From positions 1 to 43,090 of the forward strand of contig JAZDSV010000081.1 of assembly GCA_036784855.1 (NCBI GenBank): a stretch of 43,090 nt of DNA. Reading direction: 5' to 3'. The position numbers and the translations under genes were made by a program. Positions 8,854-20,898 of the stretch are shown here, one piece after another (the stretch's first letter is position 1; each line of letters starts with the position of its first letter). The notes beneath the pieces were generated by a model. It searched no databases, had not been told where the DNA came from, and saw only the letters and a list, made by a program, of their open reading frames with translations. The DNA comes from Aphelidium insulamus (taxonomy: Eukaryota > Aphelidiomycota > Aphelidea > Aphelidiaceae).

Positions 8854-9968
8854 ATGATGAAATGCGCGGCGTTGTTTTGCACCGGCTTGATGGCTTGTGC
8901 TGTTGACGCGACCACGGGAACTGAAAGTTACTCCTATGAGGGTTTCGAGGATACAAGGGTCGCACAGACATTAAAGGACTACTCTCTGGATAATTTTGCC
9001 GAGCTGTACGCGCAAATATGTGGCCCTATCCAGGAGGAATTGACCTTTCGGAGGGGACACGGCGGCAGATTCTTTGTGGACTGGCTCCCGTACAAAGGTA
9101 CTCGGTACGAAAAATTGGATGACCATACCGATGGCAATGATGCTGCAGTACCTTGTTTGCAACTGTTGTTTTTTGGCCACCCGCCATCAGTTCCGCCCAC
9201 CGCCATGCCAGGAATATCAGTGGCGCGTGGTTCTGGAACTGAGGTTTCTCGTGCCATCAGAGTTGCACAGCGTCTGTCTCGCCAAGCCATTCAAGGCTCG
9301 CAGCCCATTTTACTTCACGCATTGCAACGTTGGATATGGCACTACCATGAGCCTTTGGACGGGATGAAATTGTTACCTCAAACAGATGATGCAGGGCCCG
9401 ACATCGCACAGCCATTGCAAAAAGGTGAAGCGCCAAGCATCGCTGCCATGAAACCCTTCCCTACAGTATGAAAGAAGAATTTAGTCACTTATGCTCACTG
9501 ACAATAATATAGTTGCGCAAAAATGTTCGACAAGCGGTGGAAAGCGAAAGCATTCAGCTTCTTCAAAATTCGTGGGACACATGCAAAAACATCAAAGCCT
9601 TTGTTGATGCGGTGTCATGCACTTATTATTACATGAGTGCCGCATTCTTTGACAAAGTTATGCAGTTTTTTGCCACCCAGATGGAAGATCAGCACAATCA
9701 TATTGGTTCGAGCATTGCCAGAGTTTCGGCAGGACTTTCTGATAGCAAAATGGCGTCATTTACTAGTCGCTTCAAGTCCCAGTGCAACGTGAATGTTCTA
9801 AAACAATTACGCGACTTGCGATCCTTTAAAATTGTTCTAGCTGTGATGCAACGCGAGGGGAAGCCGTGGGACGTGAACGATGTCTATCAGCATATGGCAG
9901 CTCGGTCCGATTATTCGAGCGTGCGCGCGATTGCAAACTTTTTGCGCCAACAGTACCTAAACCAGTGA
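8854..9968 (+). CDS. secreted or lumenal protein of an unrecognised family, two exons
   Basis: Exons 8854-9465 and 9513-9968 join in phase across a 47-base GT-AG intron (donor GTATGA, acceptor ATATAG), giving 355 residues. The N-terminus MMKCAALFCTGLMACAVDA is a good signal peptide, so the product is probably secreted or enters the secretory pathway. The C-terminal domain (about residues 215-350) is shared with the frame at 8200-8640, pointing to a local family made by tandem duplication. No membrane segment or known catalytic motif is seen. Function unknown. Confidence 0.65.
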
Positions 9969-10105
9969 CGCTAGTAGTGGTGATGGTTATGGCAGTAACG
10001 CTCTCAGATTTTGAATCTAGTAGATATTAATTATCAAGTAAACTTATACCACTATAGTGTTCAGAGATACTTAATCATCACTTTCCATTATTCTGATCGC
10101 GCCAG

Positions 10106-10591
10106 ATGTCGGCGCCGCACATTCTACCGCTTGGTAAGCTGTCCTAGTTACACCGCGAACTCCGGCAATGCACTCACCAACTTTTGCGTAGAACTCATTG
10201 ACAAATGCATTGGGTCACGCATGTGGGTTATAATGAAGGACGCCAAAGAGCTGGTGGGGACGCTGCGTGGCTTCGACGACTTTGTCAGTAGGTCTTGTCG
10301 AGGTGTATTCGTGCGCTCACTTGACTGCGCTTCAGACATGATCTTGGAGGATGTGACCGAGTTGTACGTTTGCGTGTGGTGACGCGACTACATGTGCATT
10401 TAATTGGATATTGTGCAGTGAATGGACGCCAGAGGGGAGGCGCACCTCAAAGTTGGAGCAGATACTACTCAACGGCAACGGCGTCTGCATGATGGTGCCT
10501 GGTGGAGAGTACGTGCGGTTTCTTACCACATCAGTCAAGGCTTTCACCTTTATATTCTCACACACTTAGGGGCCCCGCAGAAGATAACTAG
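10106..10591 (+). CDS. LSM5: U6 snRNA-associated Sm-like protein LSm5
   Basis: Five exons (10106-10133, 10192-10287, 10336-10363, 10419-10508, 10570-10591) splice through four GT-AG introns of 48-61 bases. The product begins MSAPHILPLELIDKCIGS and contains the Sm1 motif (KELVGTLRGFDDFVN), then MILEDVTEFEWTPEGRR and the Sm2 motif LLNGNGVCMMVPGGE. This matches LSm5 closely in order and length (about 87 residues). LSm5 is a subunit of the LSm1-7 ring for mRNA decay and the LSm2-8 ring on U6 snRNA. Every junction restores a conserved residue, so the model is well supported. Confidence 0.93.
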
Positions 10592-10630
10592 TGGCTTCAC
10601 ATTGCTTTATAAAGAGCTTCAGTTGTGTGA

Positions 10631-13179
10631 CTAGCTCCATGCACGTGCGAGTTTCTGTTTCCGTACAAAGTGTCGGCACACAATTATGGCCACAGCCAGT
10701 GCACCGACAACCAGTAGCAGTCCTGCGCGGGAAAAGTCTTCGCCGAGTATGTCAAAGCCTTTAGAGGGCATTTGCCGCGTGCAGAAAATATCCATTCCGT
10801 GCGCGCATACAATCGTAGTGGACTCAGATAATGCCGGTGCAGTCAAGATGTTGTCCAGGCCGGTCAGCTATGTAGGAGGTAAATTAGACTTGAGGGTGCA
10901 TAATCCAACAATGTACCTCGTAGGAATGGGTTAGAATCTCTTTGGGGTTTTCTTCGAGCAATGGTGCGTACGGAATCAGCATCTCCTCCTTTTCATCTGC
11001 CGTGAGGGAACTGGCGGCTTTTTGTGGCCGACGCGGGTCCAGCCACTTCTTGCTTATCGCCTGTATCTGATTGTTGGACGTGGAGAGCAGAATCTGCCGA
11101 GTGGTGACACCGCCACGCGTGCTCGACACCGCCAGTGCGCGCACTCCAAACGGAATATTGTACGACTGCGCAATGGCATGCGGGCGCCCAAAGCTATTAA
11201 AGATTTAAGCATAATTATGAATTTAGACGCGATAGTCAATATTATCACACTTGCCTTGACAGACGTGCATCGGGCGTGGAACTCTCATAGAACTCTACGA
11301 CTGTCAGGCGAGGGGTGGCGGTGCGGTCCGCTGATGTGCGAATTGTCGAAGTCCATTCCCAGTGATGGTAGACAATCCAATTTTCACACAGAACGATATC
11401 AAAGGAATGTGCGCTGGTTTTCGTCGGGTGCACTGCAGCAGCGTGCTGAATAGTATGCAGAATTGTTCCGGCTGCGGTGTCAATCATGTACATCGTCAGC
11501 AGGTTGTTTCCGCTGTCATTGTCGGAAGATGGCTTCATTGTGGCAACTGCAATCATATTCTGGTTGAGATATTTGAACAGAACCGAGCGATCGCCCAATA
11601 CACGGCCAATGACTGCAACGCTATCTGCCGATGCATGCCGACTTTGTCCGACTATCTGCTCACCTGGAAAAGCAAGCGTCCAGAGGCGCGAAATGGCCGC
11701 GGTTTTGGTGTCAATTATAAACCCGTAAACTTGCGATTTTGGTGCATCGACAACATACTGCACTGTTGCGGCAAACGCCGTCGCATTGCTTGCAACCTGA
11801 ATCGCGGTTTTAAGACCATCTCTAGGTGCTTGGTCCAATGCAATAAACATTTCACCCTCGCCCGGCGCATACTCTGTCACAAGCTTGAAACGAGTTTCCA
11901 GCGGTGCGTGCCCGGGCACATCCGAGCCTGTTGTCGCATGGAGCATGCGAATAGTCTTTTGTCCGGCATCTGATGCACGGCGAGCGATAACGCTGATGAC
12001 TGGCGGCGCTCCTTCTGCGGCGTCGGCAGCAACTCTGACAGCCAAAATCTCTCCGCCATCCTTCAGTGAACGTGTCCATGCGACCTTGCCGGAATCTGTG
12101 AATAGTGCAAACAATCGGCCGGTTGTAGTGCCAACAATGAGAAGTTTGCGTATTCCAAACTTGTCTGTTACCATCAATTCGGCCTTCTTGTGGGAGAGGA
12201 CCGTTGCAGGATTGATGTGCGTCAGCAGAAACGACGACAGCTGCTTCAGTCGGAATGCCGCTCGTTGCACCAAAACGGCAGCGACTGAACTTTCTGGATC
12301 CGAGTGGAAATGCGTTTTTAAAAGGCTCTCGGCAGGCAAATCCACGATTTGACTGGCTGTAACATTGGCGAGAGATTCGTGACGGTCCCAGGCGAGGGCA
12401 GTTCCGCGGAAAAACAAAAGTGACCAGTCCTCGCACAGCACCAGAGCGCCTCCATTAACGGTTTCAAATACCTGGTTAAGTTTAAAAAGACGAGGTCAGC
12501 ACAGCATGAATAGTTCTTGCCTCTTTTGTAATGCAATGAGCAGGAACTTTTAGGGTGGCTTTGCCCGCGGTAAGCACCGAGGTAAAGTGAACCTGCTCTT
12601 CGTGCGCCACAAATTTTATATCTTGAACGGCGGTTTGAAAGGGTCTCTGCTGGACAAATTTGCCGGCTTGAGCTTCGCCCTCGAGTTGACCCGATGCTAC
12701 ATTCCATGTCTGAGTAAAACACCCGCCGTCGTCGTCCTGTGTAAAGGTCTGGATCGTGGACCCTGCACTCAGTTAGAGAGAACGACAATTAAATGATCGT
12801 ACCTTGTCCCACTCGGAGCCCTTGAACTTTGGCACCATTTGGCATGATACGTCGCCATTCTACAGATCATCGTGTGAATAAACGTAAACCCGTCATATAT
12901 ATGTGCACACCCAAATTTCCCGTGGCGATCGAGATCCGCGCAACTGCACCACGTTCCGACACGGCAAATATCGCTTCATCCGCTGTCCCAGTTCCTTTCC
13001 AAACAGCTATGTCGACAATGCGTCCCAAAAACCGGCGATTCCTGCGCGTTAAGTTCATCGGAGGTGAAAATTGGACCGGAAGTTGCTTAAACTTGCCAGT
13101 CGACAACGCCAACTTGATCCGCGTGAATAAGCGCATGCACACTGGACAAGATAGACGCGAGCAGCACCAGCCACTGCAT
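10631..13179 (-). CDS. EMC1: ER membrane protein complex subunit 1
   Basis: Seven exons on the minus strand: 13097-13179, 12911-13041, 12803-12859, 12521-12762, 11255-12471, 10917-11193 and 10631-10867, about 747 residues. The product starts with a signal peptide (MQWLVLLASILSSVHA) and then DQVGVVDW, the EMC1 N-terminal signature. It contains GRVLGDRSVLFKYLNQN, WLDPRRP and a C-terminal segment (PSKGFDILGEDF, then one transmembrane helix and basic tail) as in EMC1 of animals and fungi. EMC1 is the large lumenal beta-propeller subunit of the EMC insertase. Three of six introns use GC donors (GCAAGT, GCAAGA, GCAAGT), each required by the reading frame; introns are 40-61 bases. It is shorter than the human protein (about 990 residues). 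Convergent with LSM5 and divergent from the Pumilio gene. Confidence 0.93.
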
Positions 13180-13389
13180 CAAGGAAGCTCGAGCGCGACA
13201 AGACGTCAAGTATGCTGCGGGTTTAAGCATGTTTTGCATTGTGCCGGTGATTGTGACTGCGAGGCAGTTGCGCGGCTTGATTGCCTCGGTTTCGGTTAGG
13301 GCTGACGAGAATTTTGTTTTCGTTTTCGCCCTTTTCATAAACTGTCCGACGCGCGCGCTCTCTGCTTTCTAAAAAAACCGTGTCGATAA
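13180..13389. promoter_or_regulatory. 210-bp divergent promoter region of EMC1 and the Pumilio gene
   Basis: The two start codons face away from each other across 210 bases, so this region must hold both promoters and 5' leaders. I see no TATA box in a standard position. Confidence 0.5.
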
Positions 13390-15653
13390 ATGGCGCCGAC
13401 AAAGCCGGAAAAGTCGGCAGCGGCACGCGTACCGAAGCGTCCATACGCGGCCGGCTCTGGCGTAAAATTTGATAAGCACAATGCACCGCCATTGAAAAAG
13501 ACTTTTGCGAAAGGGTTCACCAAGCCATCAGCTGCCCCGAAAAAGGTCGACGTTGCTAGCAAGAAACCAAATGATGGCGGCGATACTGGTGGAGCCGATG
13601 CCGAAATTGCTCAAAATGATCGCTCGGTGCAAAAGCTGCGTCGGCTACAGCGCAAATCGGCCAAGACCCCGATATTTGATCTCATTCAGGAGCTGAAGCC
13701 GCTGTGGGAGCAGCTGCGCATCAAGCGCATTGAAGACAAATCGCGGCGAAAGGATATCATTGCCTCCATCACCACCATGGTCAAGGGACACTTGGGAGAT
13801 GTGAGTGATAGTCAATTCGTTGACATGCTTAACTCTTTCTTCGCAGTTGATATTCAAGCATGATTCGTCCCGCATTGTCCAGTCGATTATTAAGTATTCC
13901 GAGACCAGTGAAAAGTCCGATATAGGCCGCCAGTCTGTTCTGACTGAGCTGCAAGGCCAGTACGTGCAGCTTGCATCATCGCCATACGGCCGATTTGTTG
14001 TCCTGAAGGCACTGAAGTACGCACCAAATGCCATGTGGCGATCGCGAATCGTGCAAGAGTTCCTGCAGCCCAAAGTTATAACAAAGTATATCCGGCACAA
14101 ACACGCCGGTCTCATTGTCGATACAATTTACTGCCTGTACGCCAACGCCAAGGAGCGCCAGCTTATGCTGGAGGCATTCTACGGCTCCGAGTTTTTGCTG
14201 AGCAAGAATGCCGTATCGCCCGCCGAGATGAAAAAGGACAATGTTGCAAAGATCACTCTGTCCTCCATATTGGAACGCTTCCCGGACCGCCGCTCGCGTA
14301 TCATGTCGCAGTTCAAGGAAAGCTTGCTGTCGATTGTGGGCAAGGATGGCGCTGTCGGTCGTAATGAAATAATTCATCAGGTGCTGCTGGATTATGTCCA
14401 GCTGCTGCCGCTGGCGGAGCTACAGTCTCTCATCTGCGCCAACACTGCTCCCATGCACTTGCTCGTCACGGAACTAGCGTCACTCGTGCACACTAAGCCG
14501 GGTAGCAAGTTGGCCATGATCCTATTGGGGGCGTGCACGGCGAAAGAGCGCAAGATCATCTGGAAGAATTGCAAGGAATTCGCACTTGCCATTGCGCGCG
14601 ACGACGCCGGTTGGATGGTGGTATGCCGCGCGGTGGACTGCGTCGATGACACGGTTCTGCTCAAGAGCACCATCGTCAGCGAGTTGGTCAAGAGCCACGA
14701 TGTGATTCGGGAGTCGCTGACCACATGCAAATCATTCCGGCGTCTGGTGGTGTACATGCTTGTGGGCCAGGACCGCCGCTACTTTTCACCCGACCTCATC
14801 GCCGCGCTCAATGTAAAGTCGGAATTTCTTGCCGAGACGAGCAAGAAGGACGCGGCGGTGCGCAGACGGGAGGTCCAAGTGCAATTGTTGCCCGAGATAT
14901 ATGCTGCAATGGACACACCCACTGTACTTGCGCTGTTCTCGGACTGGAGCGGCTGCCAGCTGCTGTTGGAGATGGCTCACTATGGCAATGAGCACGAAGA
15001 TATTGTGCCGAAGGAGAGCATGATGCAGCTACTTCGCATAATTGCCGGCACACTACGCGCCGATGTTTCACTCATTACGGCTGATGCGGAGGAGCCGGTG
15101 GATGCCGCGGCAGAGGACGACAATGACAGTGATGATAGCGATGATGAGCTTGAAGTAGAAATGACCGAGACTGAAGTGGCAGATCCCGGTGAAGAGATCA
15201 GTGTGGATGCAGAAAACACCGACGATGCCGCCTCCATAGCTGCTGCAGCCGAGTTGCCCATCAGCAGCCACTATCTAAAGTCGAAGCGGGAAGAGGCGGC
15301 CCCCAAAACAGTTACAGTGCACCCGCTGCTCAACCCGAATGTATCGCGTCTGTTCAAGAAAATGACGGCACAGTCACCTCCGCTACTGAGCGTGTTTGCT
15401 GATGCTTTGCTGGACTCTGACGCGGTCACGAATGTTTTCGAGCATTTAAGTGGCGCTGGTAGTGAAGACGCGTCTCGCATTACGTGTCCACTATTTTTCT
15501 ACCTGGCTTACATGGAGTGCGAGGAGATCGGCGATCTGCGCAAACAGAGCGGCTACTACAATTCAGGCTGCAGTGACGCAGACAAACTTTCAGGCGCGGC
15601 CCGACGAACGCGTGGCCGTCAAATTCATGGCCGCTTTAGAAGCTCTACAGTGA
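13390..15653 (+). CDS. PUM3: Pumilio-family ribosome-biogenesis protein (PUM3/Puf6 type), frameshift near the 3' end
   Basis: Exons 13390-13800 and 13847-15653 join at a 46-base GT-AG intron. A basic, proline/lysine-rich N-terminus leads to Pumilio-like repeats (IVQSIIKYSE; YVQLASSPYGRFVVLKALKYA in part; GLIVDTIYCLYA). A long C-terminal region follows, with an acidic stretch at 15086-15210. This layout matches PUM3/Puf6, nucleolar RNA-binding proteins of large-subunit biogenesis. As it stands the frame runs to 15688. However, the second copy (33.8 kb) and the overlapping frame show the likely true end, with the peptide RAATTIQAAVTQ, after a one-base insertion near 15543. That indel may be a real mutation or a sequencing error. 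Confidence 0.8.
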
Positions 15654-15771
15654 AGTCTATTTGCCACCTCCACATAGAAGCCAGTTAACAACAAGCACCG
15701 TCCGTGCTGTCATTGTCTTACATAGCTGCGTGTTTCTGTAAAGTGCCAGTGTGCATCTGTGCAATTGTGCA

Positions 15772-16617
15772 ATGACCGCGACTAGCAGCAGCGGCGCAAT
15801 AGTCAAGAAAAGGTATTTCGGAGCGTCGTGTCAGACACATACAGTTATCATTACCACGCTGCAGTGCATCCCGGTCTCGTCTGACAGCCGGCGGCGGCGG
15901 CGGCACGGTAACAATGGGCGCGGCACGGCGAAGAGTTGCGCCACCACCGCAACAACAACAACAGCCCCATCAGCAACGTAATGGCGGCGCCAGACCGCTG
16001 GGACAGGCCAGCGCACCGCCACACGAACGCCGATACACGACGCACAGCTACTTTGGGAGCACGTTGCGCGACGTGGCCGCCGACAACAGCGCCACCCTGG
16101 TGATCATACCGCAGACATCCACGGAACTGGAGCTGCGCAAGAAAATGTTCAAAGTGTACAAGGAGTGCAAATACGGAGCGCCCGCGACTACGAGGCAAAG
16201 TTGCGCGCGCTGATACAGGCGGACGCGGAGACGGTGGATGTGCGCGTCAACCAGTGGATAACCAAGCGCTACCTCTTCCTCAAGAAGGATCTGGCGTCCG
16301 GCGCCGTGAAGCCCGAACAGTATATAGCGTTCGATGAGCGCACTGTCAAGATGCTGCGAGGTGGCGACGGAGGCGACGATGCAGCCGCTGCTGCGGCAAA
16401 CAGCACCGTGCCGACGGATCATTTTCTACTAAGTTCCGCTATGGCGATGGCAGTCGACGTACAACAAGCACCGCGCACGCCGCCAAAAGCTGCGCCACAG
16501 TCGCCGACGACGCCAAAGCTGCGAATCGACCAGCGCAAGGCGAATGCCTCCGCCCTGACTGCACCGCAACCGTCGCCGAACCAGCAGGCGTCGTCCCGGT
16601 CGGTGCGGCCCGTGTAG
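15772..16617 (+). pseudogene. gene X, copy 1 (frameshifted)
   Basis: Exon 15772-15812 and exon 15865-16617 are separated by a 52-base GT-AG intron. The product matches copy 2 at 34028-34871 but has one base fewer near 16167, which ends the frame early at 16213; the downstream frame then continues to the normal stop. It is low-complexity at the start (glutamine run, arginine-rich) with a conserved middle (TLVIIPQTSTELELRKKMFK). The family is not recognised. See copy 2 for the intact version. The indel may be genuine decay or an assembly error. Confidence 0.6.
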
Positions 16618-16909
16618 ACTGCTCAGTATACTCCCGCTATTGCCGTCTTATCGCGTCTATGCATTGCACAGCAGGAAATTCCATTTACACACACACACTC
16701 TCTCTCTATTGCCGGCCACCATTCTCGTTCGCAGAGCCACCAAATACCGAGGCGGTGCTCTCGCGTCGCGCCTCCTGCAGCTGTGACTCGAGCTTCTTGC
16801 CTCGCACCGTCACCTGCAGTCATAGTATTAGTGCGTGCCTGCCAATGATAGTGCACGCGCGGCCAACCGCGTGCAATAGAGAAAGAGCCACGCACCAGCA
16901 CGCACGCCT

Positions 16910-16916
16910 TGTACTC
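16910..16916. repeat. left target-site duplication (TGTACTC) of the nested LINE
   Basis: TGTACTC is found here and at 30007-30013. The uninterrupted MDM35 copy has it once (35164-35170), so this is the target-site duplication of the outermost element. Confidence 0.85.
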
Positions 16917-17120
16917 GTTGGCCACGCTGGCTAAAGACACCAGCAATGGAGGTGACACTGCTGTCTCGGTTAGTGTCACCAAGGCTGCGACAGTGGCAGT
17001 ACCAGGGCAGGCTGATGGAAGTGGCGCAGCGCCGGAGGGCAACGCCATGGAGATTGTGCCTACTGGCAGGGGAGAGGACGGCAGTCAGGTTGGAGCGGGA
17101 CCAGCCGCCCCCACCAGCGC

Positions 17121-18137
17121 ATGAACCGCGAGTTGAATGGAATAAAACCCGGTGATACGCACAGGAGGAGCGTGGACCGTCCGGGTCCTCGGACCAAGGG
17201 CGGATCCGTGCTAGAAATGATGGACGAACAGAACGTAGACTGGCTACTGGTTGTGGAGACACAACTGATGCCGCAGACAAGGCCGATAGACCACGGAAAC
17301 CGTATGGTTTCACGAGTTGATCAGCCAAGAGAAGTGAGACAGGCGGGCAGGGCGCACGGAGGACTAGCGCTCTTCTCACGGATGGGGAACGGGACGCGTC
17401 TAGACGTGATCCACACAGACCCAGCAGGGCGATTCGTTGTCTGGGACATCGGGTCGGTACAAGTGGTAGGTGCCTACCTGGCACCGTCACTGGCAGAGCA
17501 AGAGTACGCACAGATTGTCGAGGATATGGCGCGGTTTATGCTCGACGATCAAGGCAACAAGCGACGGTCGCCTGCAGTAATGCTGGGCGACTTCAATGCA
17601 GAGATGGGCACGCGCGGCAGGAGACGGGACTGGCGCGGCACGATCATTCACGAAGTGATGGAGGACAACAATTGGACACTCGCGTCCGAGCAGGTGGACA
17701 TTGGTCCGCCCACCACTTCAAGAGGAGACAACCTGCTGGACCTGGTGATTGTAAACGCCGCCATGGCGCGAGCACGACAGTCACTGGAGCACGTCCTGTG
17801 GCGGTACCGGGAGCCCGTACCAATTGCTGGTGCGCGGCCAGAACACAAGCTGGTGCCGCTTCGGTGGAAAATCAGCAGACTGGAGGAGACGGCGGTGCGA
17901 GAGGCCTATCGCGACGCACTACGTCAGCCCGCCCTCCAAGTAGCGGCGGTGATCACCGACTGGATTGCAGAAACAGACGAGAACACCGCCGTAGCGACGC
18001 GTCAGGAGCGTGTCAACAACGCAAACGACCAGATATGTGGCATTATTGTCGCAGCGGCCGACCAAGTACTCGGCAGAGTAGAAGAGTCGAGTCAGACACA
18101 GCTATCGCAAGAGGAGCTCCAAGTTCCGCTCGGCTGA
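17121..18137 (+). CDS. LINE endonuclease (EEP/AP-endonuclease-like) segment
   Basis: This 338-codon frame has the exonuclease-endonuclease-phosphatase pattern of non-LTR retrotransposons: a VVETQL box with the metal-binding glutamate, AYLAPS, GDFNAEMG (the conserved GDFN), and a later LLDLVIVN. This domain nicks the target DNA to prime reverse transcription. The true start may lie upstream, and the frame ends early at 18137 by a frameshift relative to the linked reverse transcriptase. It is a degenerate mobile-element gene. Confidence 0.78.
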   Translation: MNRELNGIKPGDTHRRSVDRPGPRTKGGSVLEMMDEQNVDWLLVVETQLMPQTRPIDHGNRMVSRVDQPREVRQAGRAHGGLALFSRMGNGTRLDVIHTDPAGRFVVWDIGSVQVVGAYLAPSLAEQEYAQIVEDMARFMLDDQGNKRRSPAVMLGDFNAEMGTRGRRRDWRGTIIHEVMEDNNWTLASEQVDIGPPTTSRGDNLLDLVIVNAAMARARQSLEHVLWRYREPVPIAGARPEHKLVPLRWKISRLEETAVREAYRDALRQPALQVAAVITDWIAETDENTAVATRQERVNNANDQICGIIVAAADQVLGRVEESSQTQLSQEELQVPLG

Positions 18138-18180
18138 AAGCAGACGACGGCTGGCGGATTTCCGTCGGCTTCGGCGCCGG

Positions 18181-19790
18181 TTGCTGGCTGCACGCGGGCA
18201 GCCGGACTACGCTCAACTAGAGCATGAAGTGCGCAACGCTTATCAAGAGTTGCGCGCTGCAGATCAACTAGAGGCGCGCCAGCAATGGGCGTCATATGTA
18301 GAATCCTTGGACGCGGGGGACATTGGCAGTTTCATGTCAACGCTGAAGAGAATGAAGAGGGGGAAGACAAAGGTCACGGCCCCACCGTTACATTTTGAAC
18401 ACCTCCAAGAGGCTGCTCGGCACTACGCCAAACAGTTTAGCCCGTGCTATCTCCGACCTGGCGCGGAGATGCCACAGCAAGATACAGTCAATCTCCGGCA
18501 AGCCGCAAGGCCGCAACGCAGGGGGATGCAGGCGGCGGCCAACATCAGTTGGAACAGCTCTGTACGATTGACACACTGCTAGCGGTGCTGGACACGTGCG
18601 CGAACGGAAAGGACCCCGGGATGCAATGGCATCATCAGGGAATTACTTGTAGTGACGAAAGGCGGCGTGGATTCGGCAGCAGACAACCCGCTGCTAGTCG
18701 CGATCGCATTGCTAATGCAGCTCACATTCCGGTGTGGGCAGACGCCCGACTCGTAGTCCACCGGTTACGTGGTGACCATGTACAAGGGCAAGGGAGACCG
18801 AAAGGATTACAGTAACTGGCGGCCGATCACGCTGCTTTGTCTGTTCAGAAAAGTGTGAGGAGAAAATTGTAATGCCGACCGTGGTTGGTGACGGTTTCCA
18901 CCCGCTACAGGGCGGCTTCTGCCCCAGAAAGTCCACCCTGGACCAGATCTGCGTAATGGATCAGCTATGCCGAATCCAAAAACGCAACCACCGCAGTGTG
19001 TACCTGGCGTTCCTGGATATCTGGGCCGCCTACGACACAGTCAGTCGCGATATTTTGTGGGAGAAATGCCGTGCCCGAGAGATTAGTTCGGATGTTGGCC
19101 TTTATGGCAGACAAGAATAAGAACGCCGTTATTGGCGAAGGGCAACGGTCCGACTGGTTTTTTGCCAGTGCTGGACTGGGGCAAGGTGCGGCGATATCGC
19201 CGATTCTGTACAATATTTTCATTGACGACCTATGCGTCGCCCTGGAGGCGCGTGGGTTGGGGGTGCGTACAGCGGAGAATTTTACCATTCCCGGTGCATT
19301 GTTTGCGGACGATGTCGGCCTTGCGGCCACGTTGGCTGCCGATCTGCAGAGGCTGGTGGATGTTTGCGTGCAGCATTCACAGCAGAATCTATACCGATGG
19401 AAACCAAGCAAATCTATCATTGTCAGCGACAGGGTTTGCCGGATTCAGATATATGGCACTCGTCTTGAGCGCCAGCCGTCGTTTACCTACCTGGGGGTTC
19501 CAATGTCCTCCAGAGGAATCGACACAGGCCGACTGACCGAAAGGTTGGTTGCAGCCAGCAACAAGTCACTCGGTGATGCAGGATGGTCGGGCTTTAACGC
19601 CTACGGATTTAAGCCGTATCGAGCATGTCTCGCATACAAAACTTTGATGGATCCACTTTGGAGTGCGGGTTGCGGTAGCGAGCACTCACACCCAAGCAAA
19701 TCCGCCAGCTTCAGCTGGCGGAGAACCGCCGGCTTCGCAAAGTATTGGGCGGCTACCGCTGTTCAAGTGTTGAAGTTATGCATCAACTAG
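18181..19790 (+). pseudogene. LINE reverse transcriptase, broken into several frames
   Basis: Reverse transcriptase motifs appear in order but in shifting frames: YKGKGDRKDYSNWRPITLL (about 18785-18840), GGFCPRKSTLDQ (about 18900), motif A FLDIWAAYDTV (about 19015), GLGQGAAISPILYNIFIDDL (about 19175-19230), and the catalytic FADD in ALFADDVGL (about 19300). Stops and frame changes near 18230, 18770, 18860 and 19100 show it is inactive. The order and spacing match non-LTR elements, not LTR retrotransposons. The 3' portion beyond 19790 carries no domain I recognise. Confidence 0.75.
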
Positions 19791-20686
19791 CAGAAGTCGA
19801 ACCCATGGAAGTGCGGATTCGAGAACTGCAAGTACAACGGCTCATGTCTGCTATGCAGTCGGGGTCGTCAGAGACAGCACTGTTACGCCACGTTCTACTA
19901 GTGACTGCCTGCAAGACAGCGAATCTACGATGCGCAAGATCATGCGGGGGAACCCGCTGTGGGAACCGCGTGGGACGGAGACCAGCGGGAACAATTACGC
20001 GCCTATGGACCCCACAAGATGTAGCAGCCCGCGAGCAGCAGCAGGCATCCTCGACCGTTTCCAGCTGACGCGGATAGACGGGTCACTCCGGATTGCTCGG
20101 ATATTGATCTACGAGCAGCAAGATTGCAGTACAGAGTACGGCACAGAGCCATGCGAATGGCTGCGGCAGAATTGCGCGTACCTAGCAGCAAGTTCGTGAT
20201 TTGCTGCCGACAGTTTTGGAATTGCGACAATCGCCATTGCCAGGCACGTCCAGTGCAGCCTGGCTGAACGGCGCCTCCTGTTGAACTGGTGGTTAAATGG
20301 CCTTCAAGCCATCGAACCGGCATGATTTGCCGCGTTTGCAACAGAAATCCACGCAAGGTGGTGGACGGTTACATGTTGCCAACTGTGCCATCAGGCACGG
20401 GATTGAAGGCTGGAACTCTAGAAACAGAATTCGACATGTTGCCGCATTGGTGAATGGCAAAGCCGAGATTTAATAACCAGGGCAAGTCTGGATATGTGCA
20501 CTGCACAAGTCATGGAGCCAACGCAAAGATGAGCACTTTGCGACCCTGCTTCGCGCCCTCCGTGTGGTAGCGGATAAGGTGCTTGGGCGAGAAAGAGGTG
20601 AACAGAATGGGTTGATCCGCCAGGATCCTCCCACAGCCGGCATTGGGTGAACAACCCACAGATCACCAATGAGCTATGCGTGTATA

Positions 20687-20691
20687 CCGTA
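20687..20691. repeat. left 5-bp target-site duplication (CCGTA) of the Gypsy element
   Basis: CCGTA precedes the 5' LTR and is repeated at 29439-29443 directly after the 3' LTR. Five bases is the usual target duplication for Ty3/Gypsy integrases. Confidence 0.85.
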
Positions 20692-20844
20692 TGTTGGATC
20701 TGTCGGATCAATGGCTAAGTTGCAGCATCATTCTGGCATACATTGCAACTATATGTATGGTATGCGGTTTGTGTCTTAATCAATAGAGAAGAATCTACGC
20801 ACTCATATTTATCTATTCATCGGGTATCCACGAGATATCCAACA
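20692..20844 (+). repeat. 5' LTR of the Gypsy element
   Basis: This 153-bp repeat is nearly identical to 29286-29438. It starts TGTTGGAT and ends ATCCAACA, an inverted terminal match that includes the canonical TG...CA. Confidence 0.93.
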
Positions 20845-20898
20845 TTTTGCGTACTACACCTGTTGTAGACCAAACCGCGGAGTACAACTAGAAGGACA

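Noticed and set aside
11362-12352. Frames of 155-203 residues on the plus strand
   Set aside because: They are antisense to EMC1 coding exons and carry no motif.
16828-17511. A 227-residue minus-strand frame
   Set aside because: It crosses the LINE boundary and is antisense to the endonuclease; low-complexity and without a family pattern.
20845-20898. A tRNA primer-binding site after the 5' LTR
   Set aside because: The sequence after the LTR does not match a 3' tRNA end that I can recognise; self-priming is possible but not shown.
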